This document shows, piece after piece, positions 26,028 through 35,127 of a stretch of DNA of 64,000 nt. The stretch is taken from contig CAJXSL010000001.1 of assembly GCA_913060875.1 (NCBI GenBank), positions 950,464 through 1,014,463 of the forward strand, read 5' to 3'. The notes beneath the pieces were generated by a model that searched no databases, was not told where the DNA came from, and worked only from the letters and a program-made list of their open reading frames with translations. Both the position numbers and the translations under genes were made by a program. The stretch is from an uncultured Desulfobacteraceae bacterium (GTDB taxonomy: Bacteria > Desulfobacterota > Desulfobacteria > Desulfobacterales > UBA5852). How positions within the stretch are numbered: the stretch's first letter is position 1; each line of letters starts with the position of its first letter.

Positions 26028-26795
26028 ATGGGAAGAAATTCTGGGTTAACCGGCCTGTCGGTCCTCATCGTTTGTTTTTTCCTGCTAGTCGTCGTGCCCA
26101 TCCCTTCAAAAGCGAAAGAATGTCTGACAACCGCGGTTTCCCAAGAACACTGCAATAGCGTGGTCGTTCACATTTTAAAGGCCGTCGCCAAGAAAATGGA
26201 TGCCGATCTGACGATCCGGCATGCACCTTTTGCCAGGCGGTTGTGCTGGATGCGGACCGGAGAAATCGATCTGATGGGCGGGCTGCTCAAACGCCCCGAG
26301 CGGGAGGATTACATCTATTTTGTGATGCCGCCCTATGTTACCAAAAACAGAAAAGTTTTTTTTGTCCGCAAGGGGGATGCCGCGCTGATTGCGCGCTATG
26401 AAGATTTGTATGGGTATAAAATCGGCACCAAGATCGGATCACAATATTTCCCCCGCTTTGACCGGGATCCGGACATTGTCAAAGAGCCGACCCGCAGTGT
26501 GAAGTTGAATTTCAAAAAGCTTATCGATGGACGCATCGATGCCGTTGTCTACAGCCTTCGGTCCGGATTGCTGAAGCTCCACGAGATGAACCTTGTCGAT
26601 CAGGTGGACGTAGCGGACTATGCTTACCTGGAGGACAACCCCGTTTACATCGGTATATCCCGGAAATCCCGCATTTGGCATCAGCGGGAAAAATTAGAGC
26701 AGGTGGTCCGTGAGATGGTGGCAAGCGGGGCTGTGAAGACGATCATTGACGATTACTATGCGGACCTTCGGAAGAAGGTCTCCGGGGAACGGTAG
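26028..26795 (+). CDS. Periplasmic solute-binding protein, family 3 type
   Basis: The start ATG 26028 is selected by its ribosome site (AGAGGAGACT); the frame stays open 15 codons upstream. The 255-residue product has a signal peptide (LIVCFFLLVVVPIPSKAKE) and SBP-3-like features: HAPFARRLCWMRTGEIDLMG (the conserved R-x-GxIDxxxG segment), VYSLRSGLLKL and a terminal IIDDYYADLRKK. Two early Cys residues (ECLTT and EHCNS) may form a disulfide. Like the protein at 11 kb it stands without a transporter. It has its own near-consensus promoter. The ligand is unknown. Confidence 0.82.
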   Translation: MGRNSGLTGLSVLIVCFFLLVVVPIPSKAKECLTTAVSQEHCNSVVVHILKAVAKKMDADLTIRHAPFARRLCWMRTGEIDLMGGLLKRPEREDYIYFVMPPYVTKNRKVFFVRKGDAALIARYEDLYGYKIGTKIGSQYFPRFDRDPDIVKEPTRSVKLNFKKLIDGRIDAVVYSLRSGLLKLHEMNLVDQVDVADYAYLEDNPVYIGISRKSRIWHQREKLEQVVREMVASGAVKTIIDDYYADLRKKVSGER

Positions 26796-26804
26796 ATGGC
26801 CTGT

Positions 26805-27290
26805 TCAAAAGAAGCGAACGATGGCGAAAAGACCGACCATGGACATGGCCACCGCCAGTTTGGCTGCCACGCCGAGCGCCAGCCCGACGGTGGTGCCGAT
26901 GCCGGCTTTGCCGGCGGCCATCAGGTTTCGCTGAACCGATAATTCCCCTAATACGGCTCCGATGAAAGGCCCCAGGAGAATTCCGGGAATACCGAAAAAC
27001 AAGCCGACCACCGCCCCAATGCTGGCGCCGACAATGGCACGGGTCGACGCCCCGAATTTTTTGGCCCCCAGGGCTCCGGCAATGAAATCCACCGCATAAA
27101 TCGCCAACGTCATGAGGCCCAGAACCGCCAGTGTACCCATGCCGATGTAGGCGAAATCTTCCGCCCATGCTGCCAGCAGCAATCCCAGGAAAAGCACCAC
27201 ACCGCCCGGAAACGCCGGGAGCACCAGGCCGATGATGCCGGCCAGCACAAGGATTACGGAGATTATCAGAAGGACGATCGGTGTCGTCAT
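26805..27290 (-). CDS. DUF456 membrane protein
   Basis: A 161-residue protein with four to five membrane helices and the DUF456 pattern: a first helix ending in GLVLPAFPGGVVLFLGLLLA, then the Gly-rich centre FGASTRAIVGASIGAVVGLF and the strongly conserved FGIPGILLGPFIGAVLGE. Members are small inner-membrane proteins of unknown role. It stands alone, convergent with the binding-protein gene (9-bp gap). Ribosome site GGGTGA lies just before the ATG. Confidence 0.88.
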   Translation of the reverse strand: MTTPIVLLIISVILVLAGIIGLVLPAFPGGVVLFLGLLLAAWAEDFAYIGMGTLAVLGLMTLAIYAVDFIAGALGAKKFGASTRAIVGASIGAVVGLFFGIPGILLGPFIGAVLGELSVQRNLMAAGKAGIGTTVGLALGVAAKLAVAMSMVGLFAIVRFF

Positions 27291-27527
27291 GTCACCCGGC
27301 TATTCTATTTGGTTTCGAAAGGGCCCCATCGGTTAACTCCAATCCTGATATCATGGCACAACATACCGGGAAATCAAGCGTCAAAGCACACGCCGGGAAT
27401 CCTTGATCCGTCTATTGCCATAAGCATTATGATTCCGGTGGCCATACAACATTGCGACATGGCCGTTTCCGGTGGATCCGAATATGTCAGCGTCGTTGCT
27501 ATGCTTGCCGGAAGAGTTCCCCGTGAG

Positions 27528-27646
27528 CGGATTCGTAAAATGGCCAATATCAAGGCGTGCGAAGGCTGAGGAGGGAGGCGTACACCCGTACGCCGCACCG
27601 ACGAAGCAAGAAGCACAACGCCGATATGGGGCATTTTACGAATCCG
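27528..27646. repeat. R1 palindromic element, copy B
   Basis: Arms CGGATTCGTAAAATG and its exact complement enclose the core ATATCAAGGCGTGCGAAGG, then GGCGTAC...GTACGCCGCA, then AACGCCGATAT. It is located 12 bp from the terminator hairpin of the hotdog gene. The rest of 27291-27882 has no gene. Confidence 0.85.
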
Positions 27647-27657
27647 TCCAAATAAAA

Positions 27658-27682
27658 GGGGCAAGGCCCTATGCCTTGCCCC
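27658..27682 (-). terminator. Intrinsic terminator of the hotdog gene
   Basis: A 10-bp perfect GC-rich stem (GGGGCAAGGC and complement, loop of 5) followed on the minus strand by TTTTATTT. It lies about 200 bp past the 27883 stop codon. Confidence 0.75.
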
Positions 27683-27882
27683 AAAGAGGAGGGAGAAAAG
27701 ATGGTCTGACAGATGGTTAAAGCAAATCGTGTGCCATAGGTCTGTGTGAATTAATAAAAATAATATAATCAATTATATAGATGGTCTTGGTTGATATCCT
27801 GGCGGGTGCTGTCAACGTTTTTGTCAGAATAGTTGACGGTCAGGTGTCATGATTTTTACACAGGGCGGGACTTTCCAGGCGG

Positions 27883-28311
27883 TCAGGCGACCTGGACGCC
27901 GTGCAAGTTGACTTCACCGATGACCTGGTCCTCAATCTTGGCATACCCATTGATCTCTTTAAAGTTTTCCAACAGGGCACGGGTCGTGGCACAGGTGGTG
28001 ATCCGGGCGTGTAGGGGAAGGGTGTCGATCCTGAACACAGCATTTTTGATGCCCACCAGCATACCTTGGCGCATATGGGCTCCCGAAGGCTGGGTCACGG
28101 CTTTGAAGCCGCCGACCACGGCAGCGGTTTGGGCCACGAGTTCGATCAACAGCACAACATGGGCCGCGCCTTCGGAAAAGGTCGGCCAGGAGGAGACCAC
28201 GGTGGCAGCAGTGGTTGCCGTATCGCCGGATACATCCAGGATGGTATCGATGAGCCGCATGGGAGGGCGGTGGGGGACGAGGGTGTCGATGTCAAATTCG
28301 GGCCGGGGCAA
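27883..28311 (-). CDS. ApeP/FabZ-like hotdog dehydratase
   Basis: A 142-residue protein with the start pattern LVPHRPPMRLIDTILDV, typical of ApeI/ApeP-type 3-hydroxyacyl-ACP dehydratases of aryl polyene and related pathways. It also has a central helix LLIELVAQTAAVVGGFKA (the family's E-xxAQ-xAA helix). The long hotdog helix and beta strands fit the single-domain length. The start is TTG with GGAG seven bases before it. It lies on the opposite strand 0.5 kb from the RND pump and ketosynthase block, and its family is the strongest link of that block to aryl-polyene chemistry. No acyl carrier protein is visible nearby. Confidence 0.72.
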   Translation of the reverse strand: MPRPEFDIDTLVPHRPPMRLIDTILDVSGDTATTAATVVSSWPTFSEGAAHVVLLIELVAQTAAVVGGFKAVTQPSGAHMRQGMLVGIKNAVFRIDTLPLHARITTCATTRALLENFKEINGYAKIEDQVIGEVNLHGVQVA

Positions 28312-28836
28312 GGGCCAACTCCAATCACTCTAAAATAGGGTATTCCGGGTGTACGATTTTGCTTCCGAAGCCAAAACCATTACCCCAACGCAACGTTGTC
28401 CGGTAGCATCGCCCCTCTGGGGTGGGCTGTCAACACCAAAAGGTTGACTGGCAGCGATAACTGGCACCAAACGCCTGACCGGTCTTCGAGGATGTAACCC
28501 GTTCGCGGTATCCATCGACATTGTATTGAGAAGTTCCAAAGCCTTGACCGGGAAGAGGAAGATCCATGCGGAAAAGGGGGCAACCGGCCCGTTTTTACCG
28601 GGACGCCCATCAAAAAGGACTCCGGCGGCCATCGGAGTGTTTACGTTGACAAAGCCCACAATTACGGTTAAAAAAATCAGTTTTCCGTCAAGCGGCCGCA
28701 GGGTTCATTGGCATCCAGGCACTCATGGGCGCCACTTCGGTCCGCCTTTCCGGCGGCACCCGGACGACGATAGCCGGCGGCGTATTCCGGACCTTTAACA
28801 ACGCCTTCCAATGATGGCGGAACAGGTTGCCAGGCC
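28312..28836. other. Gap with an unassigned 53-codon plus-strand frame
   Basis: No full gene is recognised. On the plus strand a frame from about 28654 to 28813 ends in GTRTTIAGGVFRTFNNAFQ and a TGA. Its residue composition looks protein-like, but it has no start codon with a ribosome site and no known family. It may be the 3' remnant of a lost gene of the cluster. Confidence 0.3.
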
Positions 28837-30240
28837 ATGAATGCTTCCCTCCGAATCCAGACAATTCTGATCTTGGCCGCCTTGGTGCTGAGCGCCTGCA
28901 GTCCGTTTGCGCCAGCGGTGCGATCCTTTGCGGAGGACCCGCTGCCGGAGAGCTTTTCGCTTTATCCTGTTCAGGCGCCGGACCCGGCCCCCTGGTGGAC
29001 CGCTTTAAATTCCAGTGCGCTCAATGGACTCCTGGGCCAGGCCTTTGCCGGCAACCTGTCGCTTAAGCAGGCCTGGGCCCGCATGGAACAGGCCCGGGCC
29101 GTGGCCGTAAAGGCCGGCGCCGACCTATATCCGGACCTGAGTGTCACCGGCCGCACCAACCATGCCCGCCAGCGGAGCGAAAACGGTTCGGCCGATAGGT
29201 TTACCACCCGGAATTATGCCATCGGACTTTCCACCAGCTACGAGATCGACCTTTGGGGCCGGATTCGCTCCGGGCAGAAGGCGGAATCCCTTACGGCCGA
29301 AGCCGCCCGGGAGGATTGGCATGCCACCGTCATCGCCCTGGCGGCCGATGTCGCCACCACCTGGGCGGAGATCCTCTCCCGGCAAATGCAGCGGCGTTTG
29401 CTGGAGAAACAGCTGGAAACCAACCGTACCTACCTGGAACTGGTGGATTTGCGTTATCGCAAGGGCATCGTCACCGCGCTGGATGTTTTCCAGCAGCAGC
29501 AGGTCGTGGAAGAAATCCGCTCGCAGATCCCGGTTGTGGAAGCCCAGGAGCGTCTGCGCCGCAACCAGTTGGCCGTCCTGCTGGGGCAGGCTCCGGGCAC
29601 GGAGCTGACCATCGGGGCGGAAAATTTGCCGACCCTCGAACCGTTGCCGGCCGCCGGGCTTCCGGCCGATCTTTTGGCCAATCGTCCTGATGTGCGCGCG
29701 GCCGGTTTGCGCCTGGAAGCCGCCGACTGGCAACTGGCGGCGGCCCGGGCCAATCGCCTGCCGGCCATCAGCCTGACCGGCACGGCAGGATACGGACCGG
29801 CCGATATGGATCTCATGCTCGACAACTGGATCCTTTCGCTGGCCAGCAACCTGGCAGCGCCCATCCTGGACGGCGGGCAAAGAGCGGCCGAGGTGGACCG
29901 CAGCCGGGCCGTGATTGCCGAAAACCTGGCCGCCTATCGGGAAAGCGTTTTGGTGGCCATTCGCGAAGTGGAAGACGCCCTGGCATCGGAGCTTTACCAG
30001 CGTCGGTATATCGCGGCGTTGGAACGCCAACTCGAAGCCGCCCGCCACGCCCTGGTGGAAGCCCGTGAACAGTACCGCAAGGGGGTTGACGACTACCTGC
30101 CGGTTTTGACCCAGATTGTCGCCGTTCAAAACCTGGAACGCAACCTGATCGAGCAGCAAACCCAACTCCTGATCGACCGGATCGACCTGTTCGAGGCCCT
30201 GGGCGGCAACTGGGCCGGAACGGTTGTCGCGGAAAAATAA
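28837..30240 (+). CDS. RND efflux outer-membrane lipoprotein (NodT/TolC family)
   Basis: The 467-residue product has a lipoprotein signal with lipobox LSAC (Cys 21) and the twice-repeated outer-membrane efflux pattern. The opening WWTALNSSALNGLLGQAFAG (PWW..F.d..L..L...A) is diagnostic for NodT-type factors. The second repeat contains LLANRPDVRAAGLRLEAADW and the closing REQYRKGVDDYLPVL. It would form the trimeric outer-membrane channel of the pump encoded directly downstream. It is first gene of a plus-strand operon with the adaptor (54 bp gap) and the permease (85 bp gap). Confidence 0.93.
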   Translation: MNASLRIQTILILAALVLSACSPFAPAVRSFAEDPLPESFSLYPVQAPDPAPWWTALNSSALNGLLGQAFAGNLSLKQAWARMEQARAVAVKAGADLYPDLSVTGRTNHARQRSENGSADRFTTRNYAIGLSTSYEIDLWGRIRSGQKAESLTAEAAREDWHATVIALAADVATTWAEILSRQMQRRLLEKQLETNRTYLELVDLRYRKGIVTALDVFQQQQVVEEIRSQIPVVEAQERLRRNQLAVLLGQAPGTELTIGAENLPTLEPLPAAGLPADLLANRPDVRAAGLRLEAADWQLAAARANRLPAISLTGTAGYGPADMDLMLDNWILSLASNLAAPILDGGQRAAEVDRSRAVIAENLAAYRESVLVAIREVEDALASELYQRRYIAALERQLEAARHALVEAREQYRKGVDDYLPVLTQIVAVQNLERNLIEQQTQLLIDRIDLFEALGGNWAGTVVAEK

Positions 30241-30294
30241 GCCCTCCCTTCCGGGAAAGGGATCTTATCCTGACAGGGTTAAAGGAAAAGACGC

Positions 30295-31542
30295 ATGACC
30301 ACACACCCCATTGACGAGGACCGGACGATACCCCATTCCGATACGCCCCGTCCGACGATGCGCCGCCGCCTGACGCATGCCATTATCGGCGGACTCATCG
30401 TTGCGGCGGGCATCGGCGGGGCCGCCTATTTCCAAAAAACAGCCCCGCGCGCGGACAAGCGCCTCCCCCGCACGATGGCTCCCCTTGTGGAGGTGGACAC
30501 CGTGGCACCCGGAAACCACCAGGTGGTGCTGTCCGCCATGGGAACGGTCATACCGGCCCGCGAGGTGGTGCTGGAATCCCGGGTGACCGGCGCGGTGACC
30601 CGGGTGCACCCGGAATTTGAGGTCGGCGGCCTGCTCAAAGTTGGCGCGGAAGTGCTGCAGATTGACCGCGACGATTATGAACTGGCCGTAACCCGGGCGA
30701 AAAGCAGTGTCGTGGAGGCGGAATACGCCCTCAAGCTGGAAGAGGGCCGGCAGGAGATCGCCCGGCGGGAGTGGGAAATTCTCAACGGCAATAAACCCGC
30801 CGACCCCCTGGACAGGGAGTTGGCCCTGCGTCAGCCCCACCTGCGAAAAGCCCGTGCGGATCTGGCGTCGGCCCGGGCCAATCTCGAGCAGGCCCGCATT
30901 GACCTGGCGCGTACGCGCATCACGGTTCCCTTCAATGCCATCGTACGCAGCCGGAGCGTATCCCTGGGCTCCCAGGTGGCGGCCCAGGAACAACTTGCTG
31001 TCCTGGTGGATACGGATGCCTACTGGGTCGAAATTTCCCTTCCGGTGGACCGGCTGCCGTGGATCGACATTCCCCGCCGGTCGGGGGACCCCGGTGCCGG
31101 TGCCCTGGTTCGCAACCAGGGCGGATTGGCCTTGACGGGCCAGGTGATCCGATTGCTCAGCGATCTTGAAACGGCGGGTCGCATGGCGCGCATCCTGGTG
31201 GCGGTCCGTGATCCCCTGGGCCTGGACGCCGACGCCAAGCCCCATCCGCCTTTGATCCTGGGGGAATATGTGCGGGTGGAAATCCAGGGCCGTGTACTGG
31301 AAAATGTTTTTCGCATTCCGCGCACGGCCCTGCGGGACAATGCCCGCATTTGGGTGGCCGGTCCGGCGGAAACCCTCCAAATCCGCGCGGTCGATCCCCT
31401 TTGGCGGGGCGCCGACTATGTTTTGCTGCGGGAAGGGCTGGCCGCCGGTGAACGTCTTGTCACCTCAGATTTGGCCGCCGCAGTGGAAGGCATGGCCATA
31501 CGGACGCGCGGGACTGTTTCGTCAAAAGCCCCGACCTCGTAA
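30295..31542 (+). CDS. RND periplasmic adaptor (HlyD/AcrA family)
   Basis: A 415-residue membrane-fusion protein. An N-terminal anchor helix (residues 20-42, ALTHAIIGGLIVAAGIGGA-like) is followed by a barrel-sandwich lipoyl segment (MGTVIPAREVVLESRVTG and LLKVGAEVLQIDRDDY). Then come a long alpha-hairpin (about 120-210), the second lipoyl half (VPFNAIVRSRSVSLGSQVAA) and beta-barrel and membrane-proximal domains. It joins the outer-membrane factor and the permease. It has a good ribosome site (AAAGGAAAAGACGC) and lies between its two partner genes. Confidence 0.93.
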   Translation: MTTHPIDEDRTIPHSDTPRPTMRRRLTHAIIGGLIVAAGIGGAAYFQKTAPRADKRLPRTMAPLVEVDTVAPGNHQVVLSAMGTVIPAREVVLESRVTGAVTRVHPEFEVGGLLKVGAEVLQIDRDDYELAVTRAKSSVVEAEYALKLEEGRQEIARREWEILNGNKPADPLDRELALRQPHLRKARADLASARANLEQARIDLARTRITVPFNAIVRSRSVSLGSQVAAQEQLAVLVDTDAYWVEISLPVDRLPWIDIPRRSGDPGAGALVRNQGGLALTGQVIRLLSDLETAGRMARILVAVRDPLGLDADAKPHPPLILGEYVRVEIQGRVLENVFRIPRTALRDNARIWVAGPAETLQIRAVDPLWRGADYVLLREGLAAGERLVTSDLAAAVEGMAIRTRGTVSSKAPTS

Positions 31543-31627
31543 ATCAGCAGGACCACCCGGATGCGGAGGCGAGCGAAACGGCGCATGCCCGAGAGGCGTT
31601 AACAGGGACATCAACAACGGTTGAACG

Positions 31628-34600
31628 ATGGATACACGGTCTGAAAAGCAAACATCCCGCGGCCCGATCGCCTGGATGGCCGGCCATTCGGTGACGGCTA
31701 ATCTCCTCATGCTGGTTTTCCTGGTGGGCGGTCTGGTTATGGGCAGCCGCATCAAGCAGGAAATTTTTCCGGATTTCGACCTGGACATCATCACCATCAC
31801 GGTGGCCTACCCCGGCGCCAGCCCGGCCGAGGTGGAACGGGGCATCGTATGGGCGATCGAGGAAGCGGTCCAGGATCTCGAAGGGGTCGAAGAGGTGACT
31901 GCCTCGGCCAGAGAAGGTGTCGGTACCGTTTCGGTCGAGGTTCTGGAAGGGGCCGATCCCAACCGCCTTGCCCAGGAGATCCAGAACGAGGTGGACCAGA
32001 TTACCTCTTTCCCGGACGATGCGGAAGAGCCCAAAGTGGCCATCGCCGATCGTAAAAGAGCCGTGCTTTCCGTTATCCTGTCCGGGGATAAAAGCGAGTG
32101 GGTTTTGCGGGGCCTGGCCGAGGACTTGCGGATGCGGATGCTCCAGGACCCGGACATTACCCAAATCGACCTGTGGGGCGTCCGGGATTATGAAATCAGC
32201 ATCGCCATACCCCAGGATACCCTGCGCGCCTATGGCCTGACCCTGGAAGGGGTCGCCCGGGAAATCGGCGCGGCGGCTGTCGAACTGCCGGGCGGGTCCA
32301 TTGAGACCGCGGGCGGCGATATTCTGGTGCGGATGACGGAACGCCGTTATTTCGGCCGTGAATTCGCGGATATACCGGTGGTCACCGCCAACGATGGCAC
32401 CGAGGTGCGCCTGGAAGATATCGCTGTCATCACGGACGGTTTCGAGGAAACCGACAGCTTCGCCTCCTACAATGGCCAGCGCGCGATCCAACTCGAAGTC
32501 TCCCGTGTGGGCGACCAGACCCCTATTTCCGTTTCGGATGCGGTCAAACGCCAGGTCAGCCATCTGAAGGCTGGACTGGCCCCCGGTCTTCACCTGAACC
32601 TGCTCCATGACCGGTCGGACATTTACCGCCAGCGCCTGGACCTGATGCTGCGCAACGGCTACCTGGGCCTGGGCCTGGTATTTATCGTGCTGGCTATTTT
32701 CCTGGAGGCCCGCCTGGCCTTCTGGGTGAGCCTGGGCATTCCCATCAGTTTCCTGGGGTCGCTGCTTTTTTTGCCCGCCGCCGGGCTCAGCATCAACATG
32801 GTATCCATGTTTGCCTTCATCATTACCCTGGGCATCGTGGTGGATGACGCCATCGTGGTGGGGGAAAACGTTTATCAATACCGCCAGAAGGGGCTGGCCT
32901 GGCCCCGGGCGGCCGTCCGCGGCGCCCGTGAGATCGCCATGCCGGTGACGTTCAGTGTGCTGACCAACATGGTGGCCTTTTTGCCGATGATCTTCATCCC
33001 GGGTTTCATGGGCAAGGTTTTCGGCCAGATTCCCGTGGTGGTGATCAGCGTTTTTGCCATTTCCCTGATCGAGAGTCTCTTCGTTCTGCCGGCCCACCTC
33101 GCCCATCAAAAGGAAAAACGTTCCATCGGCCCTCTGGTTTATCTGCATCGTGCCCAGCAGGGCTTCAGCCGCTGGTTTTCAGGTGTGGTCCGGGATCACT
33201 ACGGCCCCTTTTTAATCCGGGTGCTGCGCTGCCGTTATCTGGCCCTGGCCGTCGGACTGGCGATTCTTATCCTGGTCGTCGGCTACGTGAAAAGCGGACG
33301 GATGGGGTTCTCCCTTTTTCCCAAGATCGAATCCGACTTTGCCCGGGTTACGGCCACGCTCCCGTACGGATCGGCGTTGCGCAAGACCACCGCGGTCCAG
33401 GAGCGACTCGTGGCGGCGGTCCGGGCGGTGGCTGCCGAAAACGGCGGGGAGGATCTTCTGACCGGCATTTTCGCACGGGTGGCCGACAACCAGACCATTG
33501 TCACGGCCTACCTGACGGATGCGGACCGGCGTCCCGTAAGTACCGCCGAGGTCACCCGCCTGTGGCGCGAACGGGTCGGATCGCTGGTGGGGCTGGAATC
33601 GATTCTGTTCGAGTCGGATGCCGGTGGCCCGGGTCGGGGGGCCTCCATTGCGGTGGAGTTGCGCCATGAAGATCTGGACGTGCTGGAAAGCGCCAGCGCC
33701 GCCTTGGCCGAGGCCCTGGGCTATTACCCGAACGTCAGCGATATCGACGACGGCTTTGCACCCGGCAAACAACAGGTCGATTTCAAGATCAAAGCCGAAG
33801 GACGCAGCCTGGGGCTTACCGCCCAGGAGGTGGCCCGTCAGGTACGCCATGCCTATTACGGGGCCGAGGCCCTGCGCCAGCAGCGCGGCCGCAACGAAGT
33901 CAAGGTGATGGTGCGCCTGCCCCGGGCGGAGCGCGTGTCCGAATATAACCTGGAGGAGATGATCCTGCGCACCCCGGCGGGCGTGGAGATCCCCCTGCGG
34001 GAGGCCGTGACCCTGAAACGGGGCCGGGCCTACACCACCATCGATCGCCGCAACGGTCAACGGGTGGTGACGGCCACGGCCAATGTCCGCCCGGTCAGCC
34101 AGTCCGGTCAGGTGCTGGCGTCCCTCAAAGAAGACATCCTGCCGAAACTGGTCGGGGAATACGACGGCCTGAGCTACAGTTTCGAAGGCCGCCAGGCCGA
34201 CATGCGGGAGAGCATGCAGAGCCTTTCCCGGGGGCTTTTGGTGGCGCTGCTGGTTATCTTTGCCATGCTGGCGGTCCCCTTCAACAGCTATATCCAGCCC
34301 ATCATCGTCATCGTTTCCGTTCCTTTCGGGATCGTGGGGGCCGTTGTCGGGCATCTTTTGATGGGCTTCAGCCTGAGCGTCATGAGCATGTTCGGAGTGG
34401 TCGCCCTGTCCGGGGTGGTGATCAACGATTCCCTGGTGCTGATCGACTATGCCAACCGCCGCCGCCGCGAGGGCTTCCGGGCCGCCGAGGCGGTGCATGC
34501 CGCCGCGCTCCAACGGTTTCGGCCCATTGTGCTGACGACCCTGACCACCTTCGGCGGCCTGCTGCCGATGATCTTCGAGACCTCCCGCCAGGCCCGGTTC

Positions 34601-34762
34601 CTGATCCCCATGGCGATTTCCCTGGGTTTCGGGATTGTGTTTGCGACCCTGATTACGCTGGTGTTGGTGCCGACCATCTACCTGATCGTCGAAGACGTGA
34701 AATCCCTGCTGGCCTTCGGCCGGACGGCATCGACGGACAGCGCGTCTTCCGGTCCCTTTTAG
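31628..34762 (+). CDS. RND efflux permease, AcrB/HAE1-like
   Basis: The 1044-residue proton-driven inner-membrane exporter has 12 helices and two large periplasmic loops. The entry motif is MGSRIKQEIFPDFDLDIITI followed by YPGASPAEVE. The proton-relay Asp pair is in GIVVDDAIVVGENVYQY (near residue 405). The second half repeats the fold with GIVGAVVGHLLMGFSLSVMS and a later VINDSLVLIDYANRRR. The sequence is closer to the divergent HAE1 branch seen in Desulfobacterota and marine bacteria than to classical AcrB. It completes the tripartite pump. Its substrate could be a product of the ketosynthase and ammonia-lyase genes that follow (inference from position). Confidence 0.93.
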   Translation: MDTRSEKQTSRGPIAWMAGHSVTANLLMLVFLVGGLVMGSRIKQEIFPDFDLDIITITVAYPGASPAEVERGIVWAIEEAVQDLEGVEEVTASAREGVGTVSVEVLEGADPNRLAQEIQNEVDQITSFPDDAEEPKVAIADRKRAVLSVILSGDKSEWVLRGLAEDLRMRMLQDPDITQIDLWGVRDYEISIAIPQDTLRAYGLTLEGVAREIGAAAVELPGGSIETAGGDILVRMTERRYFGREFADIPVVTANDGTEVRLEDIAVITDGFEETDSFASYNGQRAIQLEVSRVGDQTPISVSDAVKRQVSHLKAGLAPGLHLNLLHDRSDIYRQRLDLMLRNGYLGLGLVFIVLAIFLEARLAFWVSLGIPISFLGSLLFLPAAGLSINMVSMFAFIITLGIVVDDAIVVGENVYQYRQKGLAWPRAAVRGAREIAMPVTFSVLTNMVAFLPMIFIPGFMGKVFGQIPVVVISVFAISLIESLFVLPAHLAHQKEKRSIGPLVYLHRAQQGFSRWFSGVVRDHYGPFLIRVLRCRYLALAVGLAILILVVGYVKSGRMGFSLFPKIESDFARVTATLPYGSALRKTTAVQERLVAAVRAVAAENGGEDLLTGIFARVADNQTIVTAYLTDADRRPVSTAEVTRLWRERVGSLVGLESILFESDAGGPGRGASIAVELRHEDLDVLESASAALAEALGYYPNVSDIDDGFAPGKQQVDFKIKAEGRSLGLTAQEVARQVRHAYYGAEALRQQRGRNEVKVMVRLPRAERVSEYNLEEMILRTPAGVEIPLREAVTLKRGRAYTTIDRRNGQRVVTATANVRPVSQSGQVLASLKEDILPKLVGEYDGLSYSFEGRQADMRESMQSLSRGLLVALLVIFAMLAVPFNSYIQPIIVIVSVPFGIVGAVVGHLLMGFSLSVMSMFGVVALSGVVINDSLVLIDYANRRRREGFRAAEAVHAAALQRFRPIVLTTLTTFGGLLPMIFETSRQARFLIPMAISLGFGIVFATLITLVLVPTIYLIVEDVKSLLAFGRTASTDSASSGPF

Positions 34763-35127
34763 TTTTGATTTAAACCCTTCACCGCTGGTGGCGGACCCGG
34801 AGAGGTTCGGCCGCTCCGGAATGTCTTCTGCTGTCTCATATCGTTGACCCACGTGATGCCGAATCAGGACCGGCATGACGGGCAAGAGCAGGGGGCAACA
34901 GACTTTCCTGGTGGAGGGATGGCAGAACGGACCTTTGCCCCTGGCCGTTTTTCCCGGATAGCCGGTCGGCTTGACACCGGGCAAGGCAATTGGTAGTTCC
35001 ATGCGCGGGCGATGTTGCCCTGCAAAGCATTCTTGTCATCCGTCTTTTCGATATCTGCCGGAGGCCGCGGTTGTCCGGCAAATCCTTCAATTCGAGTGTC
35101 GTGCCTGAATCGGGGTGCCTGAAATCA
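34763..35127. other. Gap between pump and ketosynthase genes
   Basis: 365 bp with no convincing gene. TTGACA at 34971-34976, with TAGTTC 17 bp downstream, might be a weak promoter for the biosynthetic genes. Confidence 0.3.

Noticed and set aside
28330-28659. Minus-strand open frame of 109 codons between the hotdog gene and the efflux operon
   Set aside because: No family, no ribosome site, and composition unlike neighbouring genes.
31544-33148. Long minus-strand open frame (534 codons) opposite the RND permease
   Set aside because: It is an antisense shadow of a well-supported GC-rich gene. It is rich in His, Gly and Gln, has no family pattern, and the plus-strand gene explains the DNA.
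33212-35002. Long minus-strand open frame (596 codons) opposite the end of the RND permease
   Set aside because: Same reason: a GC-driven antisense frame with low-complexity composition and no motif.
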